Below are positions 34,739 to 42,567 of a DNA stretch of 64,000 nt, one piece after another. The notes under the pieces were generated by a model, which did not search any database, had not been told where the DNA came from, and saw nothing but the letters and a program-made list of their open reading frames with translations. The translations under genes and the position numbers were made by a program. Every line of letters begins with the position of its first letter. Within the stretch, counting starts at the first letter, position 1. The stretch comes from Haladaptatus sp. QDMS2 (GTDB lineage: Archaea > Halobacteriota > Halobacteria > Halobacteriales > Halococcaceae), in contig NZ_CP119791.1 in assembly GCF_029338295.1 (NCBI RefSeq), forward strand, positions 868,001-932,000. The letters run 5' to 3'.

Positions 34739-37167
34739 GTGTAGTCACTGAATTTCTGCAAGCGCGACTCCCGGTCGAATCCCAGACGCGCCGGTTCGTC
34801 CAATACCTGCTGGTCGGCGTGCTTGGACTCGCGATCAACGAAGGGACGCTCTTTCTCGTCACGTCGGTCGCCGGGGCGTCCTACGTCATTGGCGGCGTCC
34901 TCGGACGGGTCGTGAGCATCCTCGCAAACTACGCGGTAAACGACGTCTGGACGTGGCGCTCTCGCGGCGACCCGGGCGCTAGGAACTGGCTCCTGCGGGG
35001 CGGGAAGTACGTCCTCACGCGCGTTGTCGGCATCGCTATCGGACTCGCCACGCTCATCGTCCTGGTCGAACTGTTCTCGATGCACTACCTCATCGCGAAC
35101 GTACTCGCGGTTGGGGTCGGCGTTATCTGGGGGTTCGGAGCGAGCGACCGCTGGGTTTGGCCCACGACGGCGAGCGTCCCTGTCACCGACCGGGTCGAGA
35201 CGCTCTGGACGCGAACGGCGGCTACCCGTCGCCGGTTTTGGACGCGACTCGGAGCGATAGACCGGCCGACGTGGTATGTCATCGGTCTCGCCGGCGTGCT
35301 GTTCGTCTGGTTCTCGTTTTACACCAGCCTCCTCTATCGAGGCTACATCCTCACCGGTGCCGACCTCGGCACGTACGTCCACATGTTCTCGACCACGCTG
35401 GACGGCCACGGCTGGCTCTTACAGGGGAAATATCGCGTTAGCCACCCCGGTGGTTCCTACTGGGGGGCACACTTTACGCTCACGCTGCTCGCCTTCCTCG
35501 TGCCGTACGCAATCGCTCCCTCCGCGATAACGCTTCTCGTCGCGAAGGCGTTCGTCTTAGCGGCGAGCATTCCCCTGTGCTGGCTGGTCGTCCGGACGCA
35601 CGTTGCTGACGTTCGCCTCGCTGGCCTCGTGACGGTTTCCTACGCGTTCAATCCTTTCTTCTGGTCTGCGTGGTCGTTCGACTTCCAGGAACAGGCAGTC
35701 TTGCCGCTGCTCATCTTTCTCACCTACTACGCGTTCGTCAAGGGGCGCGACGCGCTCTTTCTCGGCGCGTTTTCGCTGATGGTGCTCACCAACGAGTTCA
35801 TGATTTTCATCGCCTTTGGCTTCCTCGTTGGCCTCACGTTGCTGAGTCATCGCGAGAACAGGCTCGCGTCTCGCTCCCGAATGCTCGGCTCGGGTTTCGT
35901 CATCGCCGTCGGCGCACAACTGCTCGCCGGCTACGTCATCTCTCAGTTCAGCGTCGAATCCGGCATCCCCACCCGGGCGGTTGCTGTTCCCTTCCAGCAG
36001 TACATCGAGGGGACCCGAGTCGCGGTCGGCAGCCTCGTCGGCATCGTTCTCGCCCACCCTCAGGTGCTCATCGACTCGCTGTCCATCAGTCTCTCTGCTA
36101 AGTTCCTGTTCTTCATCGCGCTGCTGTTACCGGTGGCGTTTCTCTCGCTCACGGACGAACTGACGCTCTCGTCGCTCACGCCGTATCTCCTCTTCGCGTG
36201 GTTCCTCGGCCACAAGCAGGCGTACTTCGCCTTTGGTGCCCACTACCCGTTCTACTTCTTGCCCGTGCTCTACATCGGAACTGCGCGGATTCTCTCTCGC
36301 GTCCAGTTGCCGCGTCTCTCCCGGGAGACGGCGAGTCGAGCGCTGGTGTACGTCATCTTACTCAACGTGGCGAGCGGACTCATTATCGCCGGCGGGAACA
36401 TCCAGCCGTTCCCCGTCATCGACGACCACACCCGGACGCTCGACGCGGCAATAGCCACGGTTCCCGAGGATGCGACGTTGGTGACTCAGAACAACATCTA
36501 TCCGCACGTCGCAAATCGCCCCGGTGCCTCTTTCATCATCAGCCCGTACGAAATCGAGGTGTATCAGGCTGCGTACGGAGTGCTCACGCCGGAGTACGTG
36601 CTCTACGATTCCCAATCGAAGTGGGCGCGCGTCGTCGAAGACACGTTCGTAGACCGTCTCGACGGAGAGTACAGTCTGTACCGGTACGAAGACGGTATCT
36701 GGGTGTTCAAGCGAGGGTACGACGGCCAAGCGACGACGATAACGTCCGGTGAACCTCTCTCGTGGTTCGCGGGCACAGAGCGGCGGTACGATGCACAAAC
36801 CCTCTCGGTCGGGTCGGGAACCCAGGTCGAAGGGACTATCGTCGGAGGCGGTGGGCCTCCAGGCGAAGCCATCTGGTACGGACCCTACGAGACGCTCGCA
36901 CCGGGAATCTACACGGTGACCTACCGCGTGTTCGTAGCGGGAGAGACGACCGGCTCGGTCGCTCGCCTCGACGTGGTCGGCGGCGAGGACCACCGCGTGC
37001 TCACCAGAAAGACGGTCATGCCGGCGAATCGCTGGCAAGAGGTGACGACCACCTTCACGCTCACGCGACCCCAGTCGAAAGTCGAGTTCCGCGGTCACTC
37101 GACCGGGAGAGCGGGAACCGTCACGCTCGATTGGGTCAGAATCGAACGCCGGGAGGCCACATCGTGA
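34735..37167 (+). CDS. GtrA - DUF2079 (GT-C-like) - beta-sandwich fusion membrane protein
   Basis: An 810-residue three-part protein starting with GTG 34735. Residues 15-145 are a GtrA domain (four spans; FVQYLLVGVLGLAINEGTLF, then NYAVNDVWTWRS), the type that flips polyprenyl-linked sugars. Residues about 180-560 match DUF2079, with GADLGTYVHMF, GAHFTLTLLAFLVP, FDFQEQAVLPL, TNEFMI and FGAHYPFYFLPVLY: a GT-C-like multi-span enzyme with likely acidic catalytic Asp210. The C-terminal about 150 residues form a secreted-looking beta-sandwich (YGPYETLAPGIYTVTYRV) like carbohydrate-binding modules. Each half is normally a separate protein. Confidence 0.85.
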   Translation: MSVVTEFLQARLPVESQTRRFVQYLLVGVLGLAINEGTLFLVTSVAGASYVIGGVLGRVVSILANYAVNDVWTWRSRGDPGARNWLLRGGKYVLTRVVGIAIGLATLIVLVELFSMHYLIANVLAVGVGVIWGFGASDRWVWPTTASVPVTDRVETLWTRTAATRRRFWTRLGAIDRPTWYVIGLAGVLFVWFSFYTSLLYRGYILTGADLGTYVHMFSTTLDGHGWLLQGKYRVSHPGGSYWGAHFTLTLLAFLVPYAIAPSAITLLVAKAFVLAASIPLCWLVVRTHVADVRLAGLVTVSYAFNPFFWSAWSFDFQEQAVLPLLIFLTYYAFVKGRDALFLGAFSLMVLTNEFMIFIAFGFLVGLTLLSHRENRLASRSRMLGSGFVIAVGAQLLAGYVISQFSVESGIPTRAVAVPFQQYIEGTRVAVGSLVGIVLAHPQVLIDSLSISLSAKFLFFIALLLPVAFLSLTDELTLSSLTPYLLFAWFLGHKQAYFAFGAHYPFYFLPVLYIGTARILSRVQLPRLSRETASRALVYVILLNVASGLIIAGGNIQPFPVIDDHTRTLDAAIATVPEDATLVTQNNIYPHVANRPGASFIISPYEIEVYQAAYGVLTPEYVLYDSQSKWARVVEDTFVDRLDGEYSLYRYEDGIWVFKRGYDGQATTITSGEPLSWFAGTERRYDAQTLSVGSGTQVEGTIVGGGGPPGEAIWYGPYETLAPGIYTVTYRVFVAGETTGSVARLDVVGGEDHRVLTRKTVMPANRWQEVTTTFTLTRPQSKVEFRGHSTGRAGTVTLDWVRIERREATS

Positions 37168-38507
37168 ACATTCTTCTCATCACCATCGATGCGTGGCGGG
37201 CGTCGCACGCGTCGTTCAACCCCGGAAGCGACCCGACCTATACGCCGACCCTCGCCGCGTTCGCCGAGACGGGCACCGTATTCACGCAAGCGGTCAGCCA
37301 TGGTCCGTCGACACCCTACGCATTTCCCGCAGTGTTCTCCTCGTCGCTTCCGCTCGATTACGGCGGGTACGAGCGACTCAGCGACGAGCGTGTCCTCCTG
37401 AGCGAGGTGCTCTCGACCAACGGATATCGGTGCGTTGGCGTCCACGGCAACCCGTGGCTCGGTGGTAAGTACGGCTACGCCCGCGGCTACGACGAGTACC
37501 GCGACATCGGGGAGTTTTCAATCCCGTTTCTCGACAGTGGGCGAGAGGTCCTGATTCGACGATTCGGCCTCGACCACCCGGTCTACCGGATGGTTCAGTA
37601 CCTCTACCGGTACGCAAGCGACCCGATTCGCAGATTCTGGAGCGGCACGTCGGAGGTGGATGTGGCGCTCGAAGCGCTCGATTCGGCTGTGAGTGACCAG
37701 TTCACCTGGGTGCACATACTGACGCCGCACGCTCCTTACACCCCGCCAGCGCGTCACCGGGCCGCCGTTTCGATGCCCGCATTCTCCGGGTCGGCGACGA
37801 CGCTCGTCACGCGCGCTCAGCACGACCCAGAGCGCCTCACCGAACGCGAACGAGCAGTCGTCCGTGGACTCTACGCCGCTTCGGTTCGCCACGCGGACGA
37901 GCAGGTGGGCCGCCTGCTCGAACGCGTCCCTGACGACACGCTCGTCATCGTGACTGCAGACCACGGCGAGGCGCTGTTCGACCATGGTCAACTCGGGCAC
38001 GAACCGGCGTTGTACGACGAACTCATCCGCGTTCCATTGCTCGTTCGACCACCTGGTGGCCGCGCGGGGAGCGTCGGCACACAGGTCAGACACATCGATA
38101 TCGCCCCCACGATACTCGACTACGCCGGTATCGAGTCGCCCGCGTCGTTCATCGGTCGGTCGTTGCGTCCGGCAATCGAGGGCGCGGTGGACGTCGACCA
38201 GATCTCAATCGCCGAGGTGGCATCGACGGCGCAAACGCCCGGTCGAATCGACGCTGACGCGCTCCAAGTGTCTGTGCGGCTACCCCACCGAAAATTGCTG
38301 TACAGAAACGGGACGACGGTCGGGTTTGATCTCACGACCGACGCGACAGAACAGCACCCCATCTCGGACCGTACGGGCGTCGAGTGGGACCCGCTCAAAA
38401 CGGCGCTTGCAGATCGGTTGGCTTCGCTCGACGTTCGGAGCGGCGCACGGATCGACTACGACCCGCGAACAGAGGAACGACTGCGAGACCTCGGCTATCT
38501 CGACTGA
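37164..38507 (+). CDS. Sulfatase-fold (alkaline phosphatase superfamily) enzyme without the Cys/Ser motif
   Basis: GTG at 37164 overlaps the previous TGA, so the gene is coupled. The 447-residue protein has ITIDAWRASH (Asp9 metal ligand), a TADHGEALFDHGQLGHE metal cluster near 265 and a C-terminal FDLTTDATEQHP segment as in sulfatases. The catalytic C/S-x-P-S-R motif is absent: residues 46-50 read HGPST (with flanking V44-S45-H46), so formylglycine cannot form. Ser49 or Thr50 could be a nucleophile, so a phospho- or other group transferase or hydrolase acting on the glycan is more likely. Confidence 0.82.
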   Translation: MNILLITIDAWRASHASFNPGSDPTYTPTLAAFAETGTVFTQAVSHGPSTPYAFPAVFSSSLPLDYGGYERLSDERVLLSEVLSTNGYRCVGVHGNPWLGGKYGYARGYDEYRDIGEFSIPFLDSGREVLIRRFGLDHPVYRMVQYLYRYASDPIRRFWSGTSEVDVALEALDSAVSDQFTWVHILTPHAPYTPPARHRAAVSMPAFSGSATTLVTRAQHDPERLTERERAVVRGLYAASVRHADEQVGRLLERVPDDTLVIVTADHGEALFDHGQLGHEPALYDELIRVPLLVRPPGGRAGSVGTQVRHIDIAPTILDYAGIESPASFIGRSLRPAIEGAVDVDQISIAEVASTAQTPGRIDADALQVSVRLPHRKLLYRNGTTVGFDLTTDATEQHPISDRTGVEWDPLKTALADRLASLDVRSGARIDYDPRTEERLRDLGYLD

Positions 38508-38701
38508 CTATTCGACTGGCGGGTCTTTTTTGAGGACGGTTCACCTTGTGGACAGTGGACCAGTTTCACCGGATGAATGTAGTGTCCACAGGGCCTGAAC
38601 ACGCCGTTGTCGGGCCCACTGATGATTGTTCCAGTGACTGGCCTGTCGCAAACGGGACAGGAGCGAAGGTACGTGAGTTTGGGTGTGTTTCTCTCCCGCA
38701 T
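38495..38701 (-). CDS. 68-residue CPxC / CGH zinc-finger protein
   Basis: The protein has CPVC (residues 15-18) and PCGHYIHP (37-44), giving three Cys and two His for zinc, and a Ser/Lys/Gln-rich tail. A TATA box at 38723-38730 on the minus strand, TAGTATATT, is 26 bases before the ATG at 38701, so a leaderless message is likely. The gene's end overlaps the end of the opposite-strand sulfatase-fold gene by 13 bases. Function unknown. Confidence 0.7.
   Translation of the reverse strand: MRERNTPKLTYLRSCPVCDRPVTGTIISGPDNGVFRPCGHYIHPVKLVHCPQGEPSSKKTRQSNSQSR
38526..38531 (+). terminator. T6 tract ending the glycan operon
   Basis: A run of six T residues 19 bases after the sulfatase-fold gene stop is a suitable archaeal terminator. 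It lies within the antisense coding region of the zinc-finger gene (38495-38701). Confidence 0.45.
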
Positions 38702-38753
38702 ACACTCTCAATCAACGTGATAATATACTAATATATCGGATTGCTAGAGATTG

Positions 38754-41174
38754 TCACTCACTATTCCAGAATCGCTCGATTTGCGAGTCGAGGAACATCG
38801 GCGTCATACGAACCTGCTCGGTGCGTTCTTCGGCGGAGAGACACGCCCTGACGCCGTCTCTGCGTGCGGTGTCGCAGTATCGCTGGTCGAGCAACGCGCG
38901 AACGCCCCGCTCCTCTGGGCCACGGATGACGCGCCCGAGTGCCTGCCGCGTTCGGCGCACGGCGGGCACGGTGAGCGCGTATTCGAACGCATTCTCGGGG
39001 CCGAACGCGTCCGCGTAGGCGTTGCGGACGGCTCGCACGCGGGGTGAGCGCGTGTTCACGAGGGGGACGCCGACGACGGCGCAGGTGCCGAGTTTGTCGC
39101 CGTCGTAATCGACGCCCTCGGTGAGCGTGCCGCGGGTGCTGGTCACGAGCACTTTCTCCTCGCCGTCGAAGAATGCCTGTTTGAGCGCCTCCGTCTCCTC
39201 GTTCGACGAACTCTCGTCTACGAGCACTGGTTTGTCGATTTCTGCGCGGAGTCGTTCCGCGGCCCACGTCGCTTCCCGATAGTTCGGCATACAGATGAGC
39301 ACGTTTCCGGGACTGCGGGCAAGTTCCCGCAGGGCGTAAGCGTACTCCTCGCGAACGGCATTGTCGTCCCCTGCGGTCGGTGACCCTCTGTTCCGCGCGG
39401 TAAACGGAGTGAGGTCCACGCCCCACGTCGCCCGGTTCTCGCGAGGGAAGCGCAGGTCGAACGTGTGGGTATCCACAGGACGGTCTGCGTCGAACTCGTC
39501 GAGGCCGACCACCTCCTGAAACACCGAGAGCGGTTCGAGCGTCGCACTCATCAGGACGCCGCCACCGACGGTTTCGAACACGTCACGACACTCGGCCGCG
39601 GGCAGGCAGTTGTACATCACGAGCGCCGGGGTGAACGCACGCTCCCAGACGTTTGCCGTCTCGCCGAGGTCTTTCGGCGAGTATTCGAGGACGAGTTCTC
39701 GGAAGTAGGTCGCCCGGCTCTGTGTCCACCAGCGAGTCAGAAGCGTGCCGACGGCCCCACAGACGGTGCTTCGATTCGGGTCGATTTCTTCGAGCACGGC
39801 CCCTGCCGCCACGCCGAGCGGACCCATCGATTGCCAGAGATTCTCGCCGTATCCCTCTCCCTCCGCCCACGCGGAGAGGGCGTCTACCTCCTCGGTTTCG
39901 GGCGGTCTGAGGGGGATTTCGATGTCCTCCTCGGGCAGGTCGCCGTACTGGATGGCTCGTTGCCAGTCGTCGAACTCCGCGTCCAGGTGGGCGGTGATGC
40001 GTTCGTCTAGCCAGTCGGCGATGGCGTCGTAGAACTCGATGGCCCGCCGGACGTGGTCGAGCGAGACTTCGTACGTCGCGAGGGCTTCTTCGACCTCCGT
40101 TTTGTGTTCGCGGGTCTTGTTCGCGTGCTGGACGAGCATGCGAAGGTCACCACGCGCCCGCCGCAGCGAGTGGAGACCGATGCGGTCTGAGAGGATGTCT
40201 CGGACGCGCTCTTCGACGCGGTGGGCCTCGTCGACGATGACGAACGTGTTCTCGTCCAGAATTGCGTCGGTGAGCACGCGCGTCTGGCGGTCGAACAGGT
40301 GCATGTAGTTTCCAATGACAACCTCCGCGTTCTGGAGGAGCACCTGCATCACGCGGTGGGGACAGGTGCCGTGCTCGACCGACTGCGGGAGGAGTTCGTC
40401 GATGGTCACGACGCCGCTTTCTGCGTCAGCAAAGCCCACGGGCGACCCCTTGTCGCGGGCGTACCAGTCGGCCTCGAACGGGCAGTAGAGCGGGTTGTTG
40501 CCGTTCGAGGAGTCGAGTGCGTCGTCGGGCGCGGTGGGCTGATGAGTCGGATACGGTGACTTCGCGCCGGCGGTTTCGAGCGTGGCGGTGTTCAGCGACT
40601 GCCAGGATTCTGCGTCCTGTCTGGCCGCGGCAGCGAGTTTTTCGGCGCGTGCCGGGTCCCACCACTTCTCTGCGTCCTCGCGTATGCCGGGGACCGCGCT
40701 CTCCTTTGGCAGGCCCCCTTTCTCGCCGTCGTCGAGTTTGACGAGCGAACTCGTCTGGTCGCGGAGGTCCTCACATCGGTCGTGGACGCTCGCGTCCTCG
40801 GGAAAGATGCCTTCTCGTTCGTAGGGACAGAGGTCGCCCTTGCTGTCGAGGGCGACGGTGGAGAGTGGCTCTTCGCGTCCGGCGTTGAGCGCGCGCATGT
40901 CGGCGACGAACTGGGCGAGTTGCTGTTTGACCGGCGTCACGACGACGACGCGGTCGTACAGGTCGGTCTCGCGGACGAGGTAGGAGGCGGCGGTGAGCGC
41001 GGCCATCGTCTTGCCCGTCCCGCAGGGGCCTTCGAAGAGGAAGTAGCCCTTGCCCCTCGCGGTGCGGATGGTGCGCTCGATGACCTTCGCTTGCTGGTCG
41101 TAGGGGGCGTCGAATCCGAAGTAGTCGCGCCAGTCTGCGTCTGTGGACGCGGTCGCCCCCGGCTGGTCACTCAT
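38754..41174 (-). CDS. XPD/DinG-like superfamily 2 DNA helicase
   Basis: The 806-residue protein has Walker A GPCGTGKTMAALTAA, DEAH box VIVDEAHRVEE, and the helicase C-terminal motifs TSTRGTLTEGVDY and QALGRVIRG. Cysteines in the first third (GDLCPYER, DRCEDL, YCPFEAD, GTCPHRV) fit the four-Cys iron-sulfur cluster of this family. A typical haloarchaeal rad3-like helicase acting in repair. ATG 41174 is chosen because homologues begin MSDQP...; the upstream extension lies in the promoter of the next gene's transcript. Starts 26 bases after the KaiC-like gene ends. Confidence 0.9.
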   Translation of the reverse strand: MSDQPGATASTDADWRDYFGFDAPYDQQAKVIERTIRTARGKGYFLFEGPCGTGKTMAALTAASYLVRETDLYDRVVVVTPVKQQLAQFVADMRALNAGREEPLSTVALDSKGDLCPYEREGIFPEDASVHDRCEDLRDQTSSLVKLDDGEKGGLPKESAVPGIREDAEKWWDPARAEKLAAAARQDAESWQSLNTATLETAGAKSPYPTHQPTAPDDALDSSNGNNPLYCPFEADWYARDKGSPVGFADAESGVVTIDELLPQSVEHGTCPHRVMQVLLQNAEVVIGNYMHLFDRQTRVLTDAILDENTFVIVDEAHRVEERVRDILSDRIGLHSLRRARGDLRMLVQHANKTREHKTEVEEALATYEVSLDHVRRAIEFYDAIADWLDERITAHLDAEFDDWQRAIQYGDLPEEDIEIPLRPPETEEVDALSAWAEGEGYGENLWQSMGPLGVAAGAVLEEIDPNRSTVCGAVGTLLTRWWTQSRATYFRELVLEYSPKDLGETANVWERAFTPALVMYNCLPAAECRDVFETVGGGVLMSATLEPLSVFQEVVGLDEFDADRPVDTHTFDLRFPRENRATWGVDLTPFTARNRGSPTAGDDNAVREEYAYALRELARSPGNVLICMPNYREATWAAERLRAEIDKPVLVDESSSNEETEALKQAFFDGEEKVLVTSTRGTLTEGVDYDGDKLGTCAVVGVPLVNTRSPRVRAVRNAYADAFGPENAFEYALTVPAVRRTRQALGRVIRGPEERGVRALLDQRYCDTARRDGVRACLSAEERTEQVRMTPMFLDSQIERFWNSE

Positions 41175-41200
41175 TCGAATACGGACTAGTTCGCCATCGC

Positions 41201-41899
41201 CTAAGAGTGATTGGGTTCGTACGGTTCCCACCCGGTGCGGTAGCCGTCCAGCCCGATGACGCGAACTTCGATGCCGTCGTCGCGCTCGCGGAGTTCGACC
41301 ATGCCGTCGAACACCTGCTTTATCGTGTTGACCGCCTGCTCGTCGTGGACGCCCGTGTCGAGGGTGAACACGCCGAGGTAGCCGACCGATTCGAGGCGGG
41401 CGGTGAGGACGTGACAGAACTTGAACACCGTCCTGACATCGACGTACGAGAGCAGCGTCGAGACGGAGTCGAGGGCGAACCGCGTCTGGCGGATGCCGTT
41501 CTTGTTGAACCGCTGCATGAACTCGGATACCCCGATGCCGATGCCCGTGAGGTCGGCGGGAGACGTGACGGAGTGGACGAACGACTCATGCATCGTCGCC
41601 CCCGATTCCGTCGTTTCGACGATGCCGAGGGCAGCTTGATTCGGCGCGGCCACCAGCGTTTGGTAGTCAGCGAGCGTCGCCTCCGCGCCGTGGTCGGTGG
41701 AGACGAAGATGTTGCCTTCTTCTGCGTTCGCTCCCTGTGCGAGAATCGAGAGGGTAAGCTCGCGCTTTCCGCTCATTGGCGGTCCGGCGACGAGCAGGTT
41801 CGTGCCCGGTGAAACGTGAATCGTTTCCGTGGGAAGCACCGCGTCGAGTTCGTATCGCATTTGTGGGTCGTCGTTGTTGTCAGTTCGATTGCGCTCCAT
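41201..41899 (-). CDS. RecA/KaiC-like (RAD55 family) ATPase
   Basis: The 232-residue protein has a Walker A variant GPPMSGKREL and a Walker B-like FALDSVSTLLS, with the RAD55/KaiC-type arrangement; a second ATG at 41860 begins MRYELDAVL, so the true start is uncertain. It overlaps the HalX regulator by 20 bases, tying it to two-component signalling. Haloarchaea have many such ATPases; molecular role is unknown. Confidence 0.8.
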   Translation of the reverse strand: MERNRTDNNDDPQMRYELDAVLPTETIHVSPGTNLLVAGPPMSGKRELTLSILAQGANAEEGNIFVSTDHGAEATLADYQTLVAAPNQAALGIVETTESGATMHESFVHSVTSPADLTGIGIGVSEFMQRFNKNGIRQTRFALDSVSTLLSYVDVRTVFKFCHVLTARLESVGYLGVFTLDTGVHDEQAVNTIKQVFDGMVELRERDDGIEVRVIGLDGYRTGWEPYEPNHS

Positions 41900-42473
41900 C
41901 CATCCCCCCGATGTCCCGGAGTGCGCTGATGAAATCAGCCTCGTCTGTGAACCCTCCGAGCGTTTCGTTCAACTGCGTCCGGACGGCATCGAGTTCGGCT
42001 TCGAGTGCCTGGTACTCCTCGTTGCCTTCGAGTTCCTCCCGGCGCTTGCCGGTCGTGAGCGCCGCCTTGGTCTCTGCGAGCGAGTAGTACTCCTGTAGCA
42101 AGGTGGAGTACTCCGCCCGTTCGAGGAGCAACTCGACCGTCTCGTGTAACTGTGCCTTGCTCACCGGTTTGCTGAGATAAGCGTCGAACCCCATCCGGAT
42201 GATGTCGAAGTCGGGTTCGACGGCGGTCACCATGGCGACCCGACAGTCCAGTTCGCGTTCTCGGATCGTCTCCAGCACCTGGTCGCCCGTGAGCCCCGGC
42301 ATCATGCGGTCCAGGAGCACGACGGCCACGTCGTCGGTGATGGCGTCGAGTGCATCGCGCCCGTTCGGTGCGACGATGACCTCGTAGTCATCACTGAGCC
42401 AGATTTCGTACGTTTCTGCCACGTCAGCTTCGTCCTCGACAACGAGAATGACTGGCCTGTCTCCGTCACCCAT
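41880..42473 (-). CDS. HalX-type response regulator
   Basis: The 197-residue protein has a receiver domain with Glu-Asp pocket (VVEDEAD), phospho-acceptor Asp55 (LLDRMMPG) and KPVSKAQL, followed by the haloarchaeal HalX C-terminal domain (residues 125-190, with SLAETKAALTTG and the coiled-coil EELEGNEEYQALEAEL, in part). No DNA-binding domain is attached. It may act through the KaiC-like ATPase encoded next. The kinase partner is not in this window. Confidence 0.9.
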   Translation of the reverse strand: MGDGDRPVILVVEDEADVAETYEIWLSDDYEVIVAPNGRDALDAITDDVAVVLLDRMMPGLTGDQVLETIRERELDCRVAMVTAVEPDFDIIRMGFDAYLSKPVSKAQLHETVELLLERAEYSTLLQEYYSLAETKAALTTGKRREELEGNEEYQALEAELDAVRTQLNETLGGFTDEADFISALRDIGGMDGAQSN

Positions 42474-42567
42474 CAGTTCTACTCCACGTTTCAGTTCAAT
42501 CGTGAAAGCATTACTGTTTTTTCACTGTCATTTGCGCGCGCCTGAACTCGAATCGAGGCCGAAGCGG

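Noticed and set aside
38754-41174. Long plus-strand frames inside the helicase region
   Set aside because: Shadows of the XPD-like helicase, which has full motifs and the four-Cys cluster.
42502-42525. GTGAAA/TTTCAC inverted repeat with an internal T6 run
   Set aside because: The T-run is on the wrong strand to end cdc48 transcription, and the repeat is too short to call an operator; it may be only chance near the HalX promoter.
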